From assembly GCA_015499995.1 (NCBI GenBank), contig JADNRV010000051.1:1-64000 (forward strand): DNA of 64,000 bases, given 5' to 3'. This document shows positions 32,860 through 46,224 of the stretch, one piece after another. The stretch comes from Flammula alnicola (taxonomy: Eukaryota > Basidiomycota > Agaricomycetes > Agaricales > Strophariaceae). Position numbers and translations under genes: made by a program. A model generated the notes under the pieces. The model was not told the DNA's origin. It did no database searches and was given only the letters and a program-made list of their open reading frames with translations. Every line of letters begins with the position of its first letter. Position 1 is the first letter of the stretch.

Positions 32860-33470
32860 TCACTTACAATGATGAGGAGCATGAAAGTCATCCTCTAGAA
32901 TCAGAAAGATGAGTGACAAAACTTGCGTACAAGTAAACCTGCGAGCCCGCAACTTGAAGCAACAGCAATGGATCAGCATAGCTGTTACAGCAAACGAAGC
33001 ATCACATACCGGAATGGCAGCATATAACTGGGGCGGACTCCACTCCTTGGGAATGAGAACAAAATGAGAGCTGGTCCTGAGAGACGGTAGAGCGTCAGAT
33101 GAGATCAAAGTCAAAGAAATGTTGAATAACTTACCAGCCCTCGCAACCGACATCAGGCAGTGTTGAACAGGGTGACGAGGTTAGACTGCAGCTGAGGCGG
33201 AAAGCTGTACATACCGAAGGACCGACCAACCCATATCATTCTCATTCCAGCAATCCATCCCAGCAGTCGGGTAAAGAGCCCTAATGGGGTGTCGTTCAAA
33301 CCACAGACCTGTAGGCGGCGGTGTCAGTGTGGGCTAGGAATCTATTACAGAAGGACGTCAGTAGGGAATACAAGGGAATGAGCCGCATTTACCTTGATGG
33401 CAATTTCAAGCGAGAGAGACAGGTGGTATGAGAGGGGGTAATGAGGGTAAAAGGACAAGTTCAAGTGGAA
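32860..33470 (-). CDS. Possible small multi-exon gene, unrecognised
   Basis: On the reverse strand, several stretches look protein-like and end at plausible splice sites: LSLEIAIK then a GTAAAT donor near 33390, GLNDTPLGLFTRLLGWIAGM near 33250-33300, and SSHFVLIPKEWSPPQLYAAI near 33010-33070. The reading frames can be joined in more than one way, and I recognise no family. It is reported as a candidate only. Confidence 0.25.
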
Positions 33471-35199
33471 ATCGAGTTGACGACGCGAATTGAACTTATA
33501 TCAACAAAGTCACGTGCGTCGGAGTTTGAATGAACTTCGAAGAAATTTCGATCGCCAGTGCACCCGCAGCAGCATTTGCCCTCGCGGCGCGCGCTCGTGT
33601 CAACCTTTAGAATATATTATGTATTGCCACGTAATGCATTTACAAGTACTTGTGTAAGTATCACAAAACTCATTGCTCACAGGGCATGCCATCTTCTCCC
33701 TTACTCTCACTCTCCCAATCACCATGAGGATGAGGATGACGAGGATTCTGTTCGCAGCAGCAACGAAGACCCGTCCGATGGGAAGGACTTTTGATGATTT
33801 AATTATGCTTACACTTTACCTTAGCATATTTATTTCGCATCTCGCACTCACCAGTTTCAATGACATCGTTCCATTTTCCGGTTGAAAAAATATCTCGTCT
33901 TTGGAATGAAATGTGACTTGTTTGCCAGCTTATACCCGTGTTATATCTGGTCTACAATCCTGTATCATCATCATAATGGGCGGTGAACCATTCAACGTCT
34001 GACATGAAATCTGTGATTTTCCTATGAACCTGGCAGCCACATCACAATGGAATTACAACCTTCTTGCCATATTATAACTGCCTCATATTTTGAAAGGAAT
34101 ATTATAGACAATCTCTGATGTCACCGCAATCCTATGGACAGCAGATAACCGGTTATGAGCTGTTGTCAGGACGTTATAATGTTGTGACAGGTTCGTGATC
34201 GTCATATTGCTAAATCGGAATTTCCCCGATTTCCTGATGACTAAGCTTCAGCCCGAGACCGGGTTTTCGAAAGCCGCTTCGGTATCGCTTAATTCTCCTC
34301 GATTTCTAAGCTCGTTTCATAGACTAATGGAAACAATTTCTCAGCTATATTCAACCTTAACGTAGCTGCGGAATCAACATATGCATATGATGTAGATCCG
34401 AGTTGACACCTTCTAAAAATAAGCGCCGGTGATTCTCCCACCAGCAGCAGTGTCTACTTTTTCCATCCACCGTCCACGGCTCTCGAGGAGGCAACTTTAG
34501 CCTGATTTTCGCATGTAAAAGGTTAGGTACGTTATTATTTCATCCTATCATATCTCATCTCACCTATTTCGGTGTTCGTTCCTATCCATGTCCCTGCCCA
34601 GAACATTCTCATCCCATGCTTCGTCAACCTGGCCAAGTGTGCCGCGTTGATTCGTAATGCTCAATCCCTCTGCACTCATCCGACAGTATTGATTCTCACG
34701 TCCTGCAGTGATTCCCAAGACACCTCGACACCGAGGATATCATGATATCACGAAGGATGTGCGGGTCCCATTCACATTCTTCGGATGCCTGTCGGTCAAG
34801 ATGTTGTCGCTTTATATTCCAAGCTCTCTGCCTCGTCCTCGAACCTACACATAACTCCGAATATCAAATGGAACTGCCTTTGATTTCCCTTCAAAAACTA
34901 CAAAGCCCATCACTAGATATACATGTACATGTAGCGAATATCATATGTGCCAAGAAACATTGAATGAGGGAGAGGAAATGCAGTGACTCACCCGCATCAG
35001 AATCTCTAGCAGTCGGGCAAAGCAGGCAAACAAGACGAGCGGTAGAACCATCTGCGGCGCTGCTGGGGTAATCTCCTCGACTCTGTCAGGAACCGGCTCC
35101 ACAGATAACTCATCCTCCCATTCGTGCGACGGGCACACGTAGCAAACGTCGTTCTCAGGCCTGTGCGAATGATCTTGAAGACGGTAAGATTGAACACGT
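33471..35199. other. Gene-poor stretch
   Basis: About 1.7 kb with scattered short frames but no domain or consistent exon structure. An acidic frame ending EDDEDSVRSSNEDPSDGKDF at 33794 is noted but not accepted as a gene. Confidence 0.45.
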
Positions 35200-36170
35200 T
35201 TAGAAAAATATGCAAATTGCACCTTGATGTAAACCAGACTCGCGACAGCCAACTCGTGCTGGGAGTCTTCGAATACTTATGCTGGAAAAATTTGAATCCT
35301 CCGATACGTCGGGAATATTCCTAATCACGACAGAGGACAGGATGTGATGGTATAATGCATCTAACTGCGCGGATGGCGTGTCCGCGTCATTTTCCGAAGA
35401 TGATAGCCCGAGAACGACCTTCAAGCGGGCACAGGAAGGTTATGACGTGAGTCAATGTACTTCATGACAGTCGACGCATATATGAACTGCCCAGAGGGTT
35501 TTTTGACGAGGTGATCAATGTCTTCGACACTGGGCCAGTGGGGGGAAGATAAGCCCGCGATAGATGATTCTCCTTCATCTTGATTTCCAAAAAACACGCA
35601 TGTCAGCATCGGGCGCGTAGGAATAATCCAACGGAATTCCTGTCATTAAAGAGCCATCGACAAGCTATTGAACGTTTGTCGAATATCGTGTTCTGGACGA
35701 GTCGCGACAGGAAGAGAAGGGGAAATGTCAATTGTCTGACAGCTGCCGAGAGAGCGGCCAGAATTTCGCTCTGCGAACTCGCATCATTGCACTCGTCCAA
35801 ACCATCAACGATGATCAACCGGGGTCGCACGTTGGAAGAACCTTGATTTCCGTACCTCACAGTGGTCTGGTTGAGTGGTTTGATGAGTAGCGCCTGTGTT
35901 TGGGGCGCGACGGAGCGAGAAAAGAGGGATGGATCGTGGTCAACTGCCATTGCAACATGGACGCGTAGTTCTGGGATTGACAGACATAGTTAATAGGCAA
36001 GGCTTGGGATGAAATAGGCCTTGTTGTGGCCTGCCGCCGTGCAGGTGGAAAAGAAAGAGACGGCAAGAACTCCCGCTTCCGCGCACAACTCCCCGATGGT
36101 CTGAGCAATGGCTAATTTTCCGCATCCAGTTGGACCATACATCCACAGAAAATACTGTATATGTTTAGGA
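35200..36170 (-). pseudogene. Decayed third NACHT gene
   Basis: Reading the reverse strand, a P-loop WMYGPTGCGKLAIAQTIGEL lies at about 36155-36095. It is followed by FFFSTCTAAGHNKAYFIPSL, then a stop (TAA at 35990-35992) where relatives have Gln (SIAYQL type), so one C-to-T change explains it. Walker B RLIIVDGLDEC follows near 35800 and LFLSR near 35710. The winged-helix-like segment PSGQFIYASTVMKYID lies near 35480 and LKVVLGLSSSE near 35410. Frame changes occur between these blocks. It is the same family as the 12975-26388 cluster but clearly older, and has no flanking transposon that I can see. Confidence 0.7.
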
Positions 36171-38319
36171 TCCTCGAAACAGTCTTTTCGTCTTCCTTTA
36201 TTTACCTATCTGATCTGTCCCAAGTTCAATTTCTCTCAGCGTCTGCGATCCCTCACCTCACCATCCTTGAAGCTTGAGCGCTTGAGCTCCCATCTCCAAA
36301 AGTACTGGTAGAGAATCATGAGTCGCCTCACCCCTCCCGCCCACCACTATCTGTATGACACTGTCGGTTCCATTTCCAGTTGAAACCCTTTTGACAACCA
36401 CGTCTTTTACACGGAAACCCAGTCTCATTAGAGCCCGAGCCCAGCCAAAGCCGAGCATCATTGCCAAATACCATATAAAGTGATTTCGGCTTTTGGGCTT
36501 TGCCTTTATCGTCTTGAATTTTTCTTGACATTTCTGCATAGCATCTGCTCGTCACCGCAATTCTCTTTGTGTAGAGGGTAATGACGACTCATAGCACGGT
36601 TCTACGCCATGCTGCTCGTCGGTGGCAGCATCTGGATTTGATGATTAGATTGCCTAGATCGGGAAGGAGTCCTAGTTGCCATTCTTAAGCTCCACTGGCA
36701 GCTTCATGGCTGAAATAGAAGATGAGCGTCTCCCAAGTCCAGCTTGCGATGTACATGGTACGTTACTTTGATGAGGAGAGAGTGGGTCCTGAAGAAGAGT
36801 GGTAGGAGGACAAGCCTTTCTGTTCTTGTCATTACAATTAGAATCGAAACCCATGTGACCCTGCCTGGAGCCCGGAACGACAGTAGAACTTCGTGAAGAC
36901 CTTGGAGGACTGAGTGGACTTGCAAGACCTGCAAGAAAAGAAATTTCGGTATGAAATATGTCGTCAGACTCTTGGTCAGTCATATAGAAAAAAGAAGCGA
37001 GGACCGTAGTAGATTGTGGCTGAGAACGACGTATACCTGGAAGTAGATGGTGGACAGGAACGCTCCAAGGTTTAACTGCAGTTGAGAACGACACAGGCGA
37101 TCATCAGTCGATTCCTAGGAACATGCATACACTCTTTCTACAACTCAGAATTTATCAAACAATTTCAATTAGTGGTGGCCAATATTCTCTGGGAGGTACA
37201 TGTACGTCTTTGGAGAGAGCTATGTACCATCTGACTGTGTACTTATACAGGGTACTTACTTCACCGACATTATATAAAGACCATGTCGACTTAGCTCTGA
37301 TTTGATCTCATCTCACACTCCCTATCACCGTACGTCCACCACTTATTGGACAAAATTCTAAATTTATCAAAGGAACGGAAGGCCGCCGTCTCTCGAACTC
37401 CTTCCTTCCTTCCTTCCTTCGAAAGTTCGAACTTCTGCGTCGAGTAGTGTTCGATTTGATTTGATCAGCATGCCGAGCCTCGAGAAACGTGGCGTGGCGC
37501 GCAACGACGCCACACCCATCATGAGGCCTAGGCACAGCATGCGCCACACTGCGTCCCACCGAAACCGAAACCGAAACACCGAATTCCACTGGATATATAT
37601 CGACAGTCGTCGAAGGGAAGAGGGGAGGAGAGGGGAGGAGAGAATAGAGATATGCTATGTGTGCGATATGTACAACAGAATAAAGAGGAAAGCCAAGTAC
37701 AGCCTCTACAAATGAGCCTATCAATATACTTACTGTAAATACCCTGTGGAAATCGAGAGGAAGAAATAAAGGGAATCCGGAGGGAGGAAGGGATGGCAGG
37801 GAGAGGTAAAGAGGAGGGACGATTATACATAGGACCCAGAGGAAATAGGATGGAGATCGAGCAGAGAATAACGTGACAGGAGAGGGAATAACTATAGAAC
37901 AGAGGCAGAGGCGGGGGGGATAGATGATGATGATAGTATGGCACAGTACTAGAAAAAGAGATCCATGAGAAGAGATTTGAGATGGGTGGTGTGGTATGCT
38001 GTTACGATGATGACGAAGAGGAGACGGACGAGAGTTGACGTTAATCAAGCGGAATGGGTGGCCAGAGAAAATTAGTGCAAAACATCGACACATGATGCCA
38101 GAGGACGCGAAGAAAGGAGCCGATCGAGAGTGATGGCAGGCATGGAGGAGGCAAAAGAAAGAGAGAACGCAAAAAAGAGTATGGATGGTAACTCAAAAAA
38201 ACCCAGGACTGGCCCACTAACGCGGAGCCTAATTGCTAAAAAAAAAAAAAAAAAGCGACAAGATCCTTTCCTCCTAACCAACCGCCAGCCCAAGCCCAAC
38301 AAGCCCACCAACCCGCCCC
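36171..38319. other. Mostly non-coding stretch
   Basis: It contains unproven frames on the minus strand (36258-36539 and 36672-37094, the latter 140 codons and Ser/Pro-rich) that show no recognisable domain. The first may be a 5' part of the NACHT relic. A purine-rich zone (GGAAGAGGGGAGGAGAGG type) lies at 37610-37650 and an A17 run near 38239. Confidence 0.4.
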
Positions 38320-40743
38320 TCACATCATCATGACATTCTCCAACACCGGATCGTTCAGCCTATGCGACCGGTGCGGATGCGTCGTATACATCCCCACCGC
38401 CGCCATCGGCTGTTGTGGTTGCTGCTGTGGTTGCTGCTGCTGCTGTCCATGCCCATGCGTCTGCCCATGCGTCTGCCCTTGTCCTAATCCCTGCCCACGC
38501 CCTAGAGCTCCATAGCCCGGCCCACCTCCACCTCCAACCGGATCATACCTGCCCTCACCCAGCCTACCATCCCCGCGACCATCGCCACGATCATCATACT
38601 TCACCCTCGCCGCCCCTCTCCCCGGCCTCTCTCCGCCGTCGCTTCCTCGACCTCGACCCCCACCTCCACCGCCGCCCGCACTCCCACTCCCGCCCTCCGT
38701 ATCAACGTCGACCTCCATCTCGCCCTCGCCCCCGCTGCTGTTGTCGTTGCTGTGATCGCTTCTGCCTCTGTCGTGGTGGTTATTGGTCGATATGATCCTT
38801 CCACCACCGACACCCCCGCCGAAACTCGTGCTCGGACCCCCACCAGTCCCGCTGCTATTGCTATTCGAGCCCTCGGCGCCGCGCTCGACGTGTCTTTTCG
38901 ACTTTTTGCGGCAATATTTATCCCAGTGGCGTTGCAGCGCGTCTTGTCTGTAGAAACAAGAAACAAAGAGGGAAGGAGGGAGGAGGTGCGACAAGGAAAC
39001 GAAAAATTAAAAATTAAAAAAGCAAGAACCACGCAAACAAAACCCAAAAACCCACCTCGTAAGCACCCTCCCACAAAACTGGCACCTGCAACCACCCGAG
39101 CCGTCCGTATGCCTCGACTCCTTATGCCGCCTCACATCCCCGCTGCGCGTGAATATCTGCCCACACACATCGCACGGGTACCGCTTGACCTTGCGCGACG
39201 GGCGCGCGGGGGCCGCGAAGGTGTTCGTCTCCGACCCGCCGGGGCCAGCGCGCGGTGGGGGCGTGTATCCCTCCCCCTCGTCGCGCTCGTCGTCGTCGTC
39301 CTCCGAGAGGGATATGGAGGCCGGGGCGGACGCCGAGTTGTTGTTGTTGTTACTGTGCGCGTAGTTGTTCGCATAGTTGTTATAACCACTCCCACTTGCA
39401 CGCGCATTCTGGTTCACATTCGAAGACGAGGTCGTCACCATCGTGGCGTCAGCAGTAGCGTCAGCAGCCTCCGCCGCGGCCAGCCTCCTCTCCGCCGCCG
39501 ACGGCCGTGGGATCACAGGGACAGGGCGCAGCGACGCCGAGGTCTTGGCCGCGTTCTTCGACAGGCGCGGCTTGGGCATGCGCGGGGGCTTGAGCACGAA
39601 CTGCGCCCCGCCGACGTTGTGCATGTTCAGCAACAGGTGCTCCTGCGGCGCGAGGGGCGCCTGCGCGGGGTGGTGCTGCTGCATCGCGAAATGGTGCATC
39701 GTCTGCCCCTGGTTTTGGAGTAGCGGGTGGGCGTGGGGTTGGGGGTAGTGTTGGAGTGTTGGGGGTTGGTGTTGGGGGTGATGGCGCGTGGACGGCTGTT
39801 GGATATGACGTGAAGAAGAAGAAGCAGGAGGAGGAGGGGGCTGCTGCTGCTGTCGTTGAGGCGGGTATCGCTGATGCACCAGCGGCGGCTGCGGTGCAGG
39901 AGCAGGAGGCGGAGGAGCGTGGTGATATTGCCGATAATCCCTCGGCGGGACATCCGAGTCGGGATAGTCAAATTCACGCGAGTCGTTGGGGTAATCATAG
40001 TCGTACGATCCGCTGCGCGGGGGCGGAGGGGGTGAGGGGGAGTAGCTCCGGCGCGGCGAGGCGGGGTAGCTGCGATGGTGCTGCGGTGAGGCCGGATAGC
40101 TGCTGATGGACGGCGATCGCGTCGAAGGGGGCGGGGGATGGGACTGGCGCGGGTGTGGGTGATGGTGCTGGCCCGGTGGGGATGGTGCTAACAAAGGGCG
40201 CGTCGACGAGGAGGACGCGACGGGGCGGTGGGGCTGTGTAGCGCGACCATGCCAGGCATAGGAGGGCGCGATGGGCGGGTCGTGGATGGGGGCAGGGGCG
40301 GCGCAGTCACTGGAGGTGTCGCGGGAGTGGGAGAAGCGGCGGTCGCGGTCATGGGGGCCGATGTAGGAGGGGCGGGAGGCATGTGACGGCGGGGGCTTGA
40401 CACGTGTTTCGTCGAGGCGGTGTCGGTTTTGTGAGTCAGAGGCCCAGGGAGGACTAGGGATGGGCTTGAGTTGTTCGTCCCGCGAAGGCGGCGCTGGTGC
40501 GGGCTCTCTGATCACTCGGAAGTCTGCAAACGGCTTTTTCTTGTCTTTCATCCGCATCCGGGGAGGCAAAGAGTCGGACGGCTTCTCTGCTTGGTCGTCC
40601 CATGTCGCGGGGGAAAGGGTGGGGTTGACGGGGCTGCGGGGGGGCGAGGGTGGGGAATGGGGTGTTTCGGTGGGATGGAATGATTTATGGTCAGAGTTGT
40701 TGTCTGTGGAGGGACTGGGAGACGAATGATTGGTGGTGGGCAT
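38320..40743 (-). CDS. C2H2 zinc-finger transcription factor, two fingers
   Basis: Two exons are seen: 40743-39056 and 38947-38320 (an in-frame ATG at 40761 is also possible). About 490 residues of Pro/Ser/His/Gln-rich low-complexity sequence precede the fingers. Finger 1 is YPCDVCGQIFTRSGDVRRHK...H. Finger 2 is CRCQFCGRVLTRQDALQRHW...C, split by the intron after LTR, and ends in Cys instead of the second His. An acidic patch (SLSEDDDDERDEGEG) lies before the fingers. The tail is Gly-rich and then Gln-rich (QQQQQPQQQPQQP), ending ENVMMM. The paired-finger arrangement near the C-terminus suggests a nuclear DNA-binding regulator; targets are unknown. Confidence 0.85.
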
Positions 40744-40761
40744 GAGGAAAGAGAAGGCCAA

Positions 40762-43447
40762 TGTTTGACTGCGCCACTCTTTTCCCTATAAGTACAAACC
40801 ATGTGGCCCGGCTCTCGGTTCTCTTGCTTGCATAAGTAATTCACGCCGCACTCTGTTCGTGGAAATCATTCCTCTTCCTCCGAGAATTTTTTGTCGCCCG
40901 TGTTGCCTAGAGTGTGGAGTAAACATCAACAATCCATCCCAACCAACCGTCGTTCAACATGCATGTCATCGTCACCAATGTCCAGTTGAATGATGAAACT
41001 ACGCCCGGCGAAGATTGGTACCGTGCCTATTCTCCTCTCCTCCTGTGCCTTCCTGTGCCGCCACACTCTCCCACCACGCCATAAAAAGGCGATATCACTC
41101 CTCGAGCATCAAGCCGCCTCCTTACCGCACACACCGCAACTGGACCCACGAAAAGCAATGCCGAGCGCTTGTTAGGCTGCTCGGCTGTCCAGCACCCTGT
41201 ATCGATGGGGTTGTCCCCCAGCACCGGTCCATCGATTGATTACTGCATAAAAAAATGAGGCGCAGTGTGAGGCGCTGTTGTCCGTTTATGGCGGATTACA
41301 CGCAACAGGCACCGAAAACAGTCACGCGATCGCATCATTTGTGTGGCGCGGCCCGAAAGACCGACGAAAATTTCCAAACAAAGGTTCATCCTTGTCCCTT
41401 TCCTGCGACGCCTCGCACCTCGATCCAAATGACTTTCGACGCCCTCGACAAGTCAATATTTCAATCGCTGTGTGGTGTGGCACCCTCGGTTCTGCGAATG
41501 ATCATGAATCATGATCATGATCAATCAAGCGCTACTGCCGCCACAGCATCGTCCGGCATCCAACGGCGATAACGTTTGTTCACGTAACGAATTCAGTACG
41601 TTAGGTGCGCCGCTTTAGCCTCGTTGCGACGCGAAGAGGCGCATAGGCGCCGAGCGTGGGAGGGACGGGAATCGTCCATCCGACTCGGAGGATGTATCAT
41701 TGTCAGTCGTGCAACCACGTAAGTACCAAGATTCGTGTCGTTTAACGCGGTCTCAGTCTGCTTAGAGGCGATGCCCTGGACGACCTCGATGCAGCTTGGA
41801 TTACGCCACATAAGTATTTTTACCCCTCCCCTCATTGTCAATCTACTTATGTCGTCAGCCTTTCGTGGGTGGCCTTCCTACTTTAGCACTCTACAGGGCC
41901 CCGGACAACTGTCTGCCTGCAAAGGCCGAGAATTGTGGGAGATGGTGGTGTTGAAACCCCTTCGAATATTCAATATGTCGTCACGGGGAAAGGACGTACG
42001 TCTCCATGTGCCCGCGTTAACGGTCGTCAGTAATTAATCACGTCTGACAAATTCCACTTGAAACTCTAGTGTTGAACGTTGAACGTTGAACGATGAGCCC
42101 CTGATGTTATGATGGGCATATCCTCAGTGGTTGCCAGTGGCGGTGTCAGTCAATCTCGGACACAAGGATAATAATAAACATGCACTTGGCTTTTTGTGAT
42201 ACATATGAGTTACGGTATGGTATAGAGAGATCTTCGGGCTCGCTGACGACTTGCCATGTACGTACGTATACCAGAACTAGCGTCGAGAGTCGAGATGATG
42301 GATAGGCTGAGGGATAGTTACGCCACATATGTATGTACGTACTCTTACCCTGGGTCGCTCCACACGTGGGAGGTCGAAAATTATTTGCCGAGGCATATGT
42401 TGGTCACTGCATGTAGCATGTAGCATGTCAGATGATCATCCTGGCGAGGTTTATGAATAGGAAGTTTGAACCTAACTCACGGACTGAGTACTTACCTGTG
42501 AGTATGACTGAGTACTTGTGAGTATAGACACTTTAATTACTTCAACCGAGATCACGCATGGCAGGTGGGCCCCGGACCTGTGATTTGGTACTTGTCAAAA
42601 GGATGTCTGAGCGCTTTGGACATTGGAATGGGGTTAAATATGAGTTGAAGATGAGAAATAAATTTAGTGTCGCCCAATTACAAAGACAAGGACCGAATTT
42701 GCAGAAAAAAGGAAGTAGGCTGACAATTCCTTCGATTATGCTGTGTTTGCGAGAAGATTCTTGAAGCAAGGGAACTCGAGACGGTAGGAAAAATCATTCT
42801 GAACATCTTTTCGGATATCCAAATTAACGGACGGATTTGGGACAGATATTTAGTTGATGTCATTCAATGTTACTGGTTCATCAATGTTACTGGTTCATCA
42901 ATGTTACTGGTTCAATTGAGATTGTGGATAACCTGAGCGAACAAGAAAGACTTGTGCAAAGTTACGATTCAAAATTTATTCTAATAGCATGCATAAATGC
43001 TCTTTCCAAAGAATAGCGGCATGAAAAAAACAAGCGAGTAAGTTATTAATATCTTGCGAGAATAAATTGGTATTGGAATGGAACAAACGTGGCGCGTCGA
43101 AGTGTCACGTGCCTTGAAAGCTTCATTATAACGATCAGTATCATTATCATTATGTTGCTGTACACAGTCCTGTTCCATCAGGAATTGTGCCAGTGGAACG
43201 GTGTGGGATGTAGAGATAACAATCTAAGCGCCCACCCCGAGTCATTATCTTCCCACATCTGGGTTTGCAGGGACCGAAAATGATCCTTGGTCACGATTGC
43301 TGTGTGTGAATCATGCCCCGAGTCATCGAATACGCCTCGCGGCGCTCAGAAGCTTCACATTAATTCATTCTGCCTCTCCACATCCTTGACCGCCTCTGAA
43401 ATCCTTCTCTTTCTCTTCCGCTTCACGACTACGACCACTGCCGCTTG
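40762..43447. other. Gene-poor stretch
   Basis: About 2.7 kb. It has short direct repeats (three 17 bp units at 42867-42914; GTTGAACGT-type triplication near 42070; an 8 bp triplication GCATGTAGCATGTAGCATGT near 42414) but no convincing gene. The frames at 41255-41841 overlap on both strands without domains. Confidence 0.45.
42867..42914. repeat. 17 bp tandem repeat, 2.8 copies
   Basis: Unit ATGTTACTGGTTCATCA, perfect between copies. Confidence 0.9.
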
Positions 43448-46224
43448 ATGTCGAGCTTTGAGGGGGTGCAACGTGCTACCAGGAGAACTACCGGTTCTTC
43501 CTTGTTCTCAGATTCCAATGCCCTGACGCGCATCATGGGGTTCTCACTCGTCGCCTCGCTGTTTGATGGCCTTGGAGGAAGTGGAGGAGGTGCTGGTGGC
43601 GGAAATTCGGCGTTCATGAACAGTGTGAGGCTGTTCATCTTGGGCACGATTATCGAGACGGGGAGGAGGCTCTTTCAGTGGGTTATCGAGAGATTTAAGC
43701 TCTTTCGTGCGTGTTTTTTCTCTTATTCGTTCTCCTGAGGTGTATTTGGGTTGGGGTTCTTTCGTTGCGCGCGATGGGGATGATTCGTCTTGTTGTTTCG
43801 GCTTAGAGTTGGTTTTGCTGGACGTTTATCTTCGCCTAACCTCCTCTTTCATGCTCTCATCTAGAATACTCGATAACTGCCCAGTTCTCAGAAGGAGACC
43901 CGGCGTACGAGTGGTTAATCTTGTTCTTGGTACTTCCCATCTCTCCCTTCCCCCACATGAACTAACCTTCAACGCAACCATAGACAGAAGAGAAAGTATG
44001 GACCCGTTCGCGCCAATTCCGCGTCACCGCGACGAGCTCTCTGCGCAAATGGACCGTTAACGTCAATGACGCCTCAAGCACGACGCCCAAAGATGCTAAC
44101 GCCGAGTACGTCCCTACGTACGAGGACGCGCAACTGTTTAGGTGGAGGGGCTACTGGGCAGAGATTCGCAGGTCCAAGACTACGACTTACAGCCCGGCGA
44201 TGATGGGGAATCAGGTTACCGGGTCGTTGTATTTGACGTAAATGTTTCTTTGCGTTCTTTGGGTCTTGGTTTGGGTTCGAGTCTCGGACTTGAGCTGAAC
44301 GACGACCTTGTGTGGACTTTGTGCTGATGATGGTGTTATCTTTATAGATTATATACACGCGATATGGGGGCGCTCTCCGCGCTGGTCGACGATGCTCGAC
44401 AACGCTACGTGAAGACCAGCAGGCCGCACGTTATTGTGCACTCAATCGACCAAGTCCGTCACTTCCGTCTTGTCTTCCGTCCTCTTTTGTTCTTGCCTCC
44501 GAGTCGACACTGTTCTCTCAGGCCGTCCTCTCCTCTCTGCTTCTTCCATCTTATATCTTCTTCGCGCTACTTTGAACTAAGCTGACATCCCACCCTCTAC
44601 CTTCTTCTAGGTCGGAGGATTCGGCCACCCCGGCTCGACATGGAACAGTGCAAAGCGCAAACAACGCCGTCCACTCAGCTCTATCATCCTGCAAGAAGGT
44701 GTCATACATTCACTCGTGGAAGATGCGCGAGAGTTTATTCGAATGGAGGATTGGTACACCAAAGCAGGGATACCCCATCGTAGAGGGTATCTCTTGCATG
44801 GACCGCCTGGGACGGGCAAGAGTATGTCGCTTTTCGTGATTGTTCGGGGATATTCTGACTAAAAAAATTATCGTGGCAGGTTCAACGATTTATGCTGTTG
44901 TGAGTTTCAACCCGTCCTTGCTCTATGGCTTCGCGAGTTCTCATCTGCTTATGCTGTTTGTTCTGATAGGCGGGCGAACTCGGTCTCGAGATTTATTCTC
45001 TCTCCCTGGCTTCTGGGTTGTACGTGCCACTCTTTCCTTCCATTTTCGCCTTAACCTTAACCTCAACCCTCTGATAGCGTCGATGACTCTTTCCTCCAAC
45101 GAGCTGTAGGCGCCATTCCCAAGCAAGCCATCTTCCTTATCGAGGATATCGACTGCGCTTTTCCTTCGCGTGAGGAGCTAGAAGATGCTTCGGACAATGC
45201 ACATATGGCAGGGGGATACTCTGGCATGGTCGTACCTGCACGACCAGGACATAGACAGCGCTCGACCGTTACACTTTCTGGGTTGTTGAATGTCCTGGAC
45301 GGTGTTGGCAGTGAGGAGGGGAAGATATTCTTTGCTACTGTGGGTGTTCATTTTTACCTTCAGAGATGATTCGAATAGTTGCTGAATTTGCATTTTTATG
45401 TATTATAGACGAACTATATCGACCGTTTGGACGCAGCCCTCCTCCGTCCCGGACGTATTGATAGGAAGATCCAGTACAAGCTCGCGACCAAAGCACAAGC
45501 AGCGGCGTTGTTCCGCCGATTCTACCCTGAATCATACACGACCCTACTCTCTGAAAAAGAAGAACCTCAATCCAACGGCCTCTCAGAAAAGGCAGCCCTC
45601 AACGAATCTCCATCGCACACAAAAGTTACTCCAGCGGAGAAAGAAGCAGCACTCGCCGTTCTTGCGGAACAATTTGCCTCTCACGTGCCTGAACACGAAT
45701 TCTCCACCGCCGAGCTGCAGGGGTACCTCCTTTCGTGCAAGCAAGAACCGGAGAAGGCCGTTGCTGGTATCGCCGAGTGGGTCGAGGCGGAGAGACAAGA
45801 GAGGGAGGAGAAGAGAGTGAGGGAAGAGGAGAGAGAGGCGAAGAAGAGAGAAAAGAAAGACGTAAGGGAAGCGCGGCAGCTGCAGGGCTCATTGGCGAAG
45901 TTGGGAAATATGGGAGGTTTGAATGTCTTTGGAGGCACCCCCGGTGCTGGTAATCCTAGCCCGGTACCCATGACGGCGAAGACAGAGGTTAATGGTATTA
46001 ATGGGGTTGGGCCTGGATTTGGTCCTGCCTCTGATCCTGCTACCCCTGCTGCTTCCATTCCTGCTGCAGCTTTGACCGTATCGTCTTCCGAAGATCTTTC
46101 TGATACCTCATCGAAAACCGGTGTGGTCCTGAATGGTTCGAAAGATATGGTTGAAGCGGTGGGTATCGAGGTTGCGAAGCAGGCGAAGGTTGTTCTGGTT
46201 AATGAGGTGGAGGTCAAAGCCTAG
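43448..46224 (+). CDS. BCS1-type mitochondrial AAA ATPase
   Basis: Nine exons are inferred: 43448-43706, 43865-43929, 43984-44237, 44348-44453, 44611-44821, 44880-44899, 44970-45017, 45078-45339 and 45409-46224. A hydrophobic segment (NSVRLFILGTIIETGRRLFQ) precedes a BCS1_N-type domain (SITAQFSEGDPAYEWLILFL, then WTRSRQFRV). The AAA module has Walker A GPPGTGKSS split over two introns, Walker B AIFLIEDIDCAF and the arginine finger region LLRPGRIDRK. BCS1 translocates the Rieske Fe-S protein across the inner mitochondrial membrane. Basidiomycetes hold many BCS1-like paralogues, so the exact role is uncertain. The C-terminal extension (from about 45720) is charged, coiled-coil-like and then Ala/Pro-rich. 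One exon is only 20 nt. Confidence 0.88.

Noticed and set aside
37308..38093. 261-codon minus-strand frame
   Set aside because: It is a low-complexity, pyrimidine-driven translation rich in Ser/Pro/Leu without domain or splice signals.
38752..39748. Long plus-strand frames opposite the zinc-finger gene
   Set aside because: They are antisense shadows of GC-rich low-complexity coding sequence; the fingers are on the minus strand.
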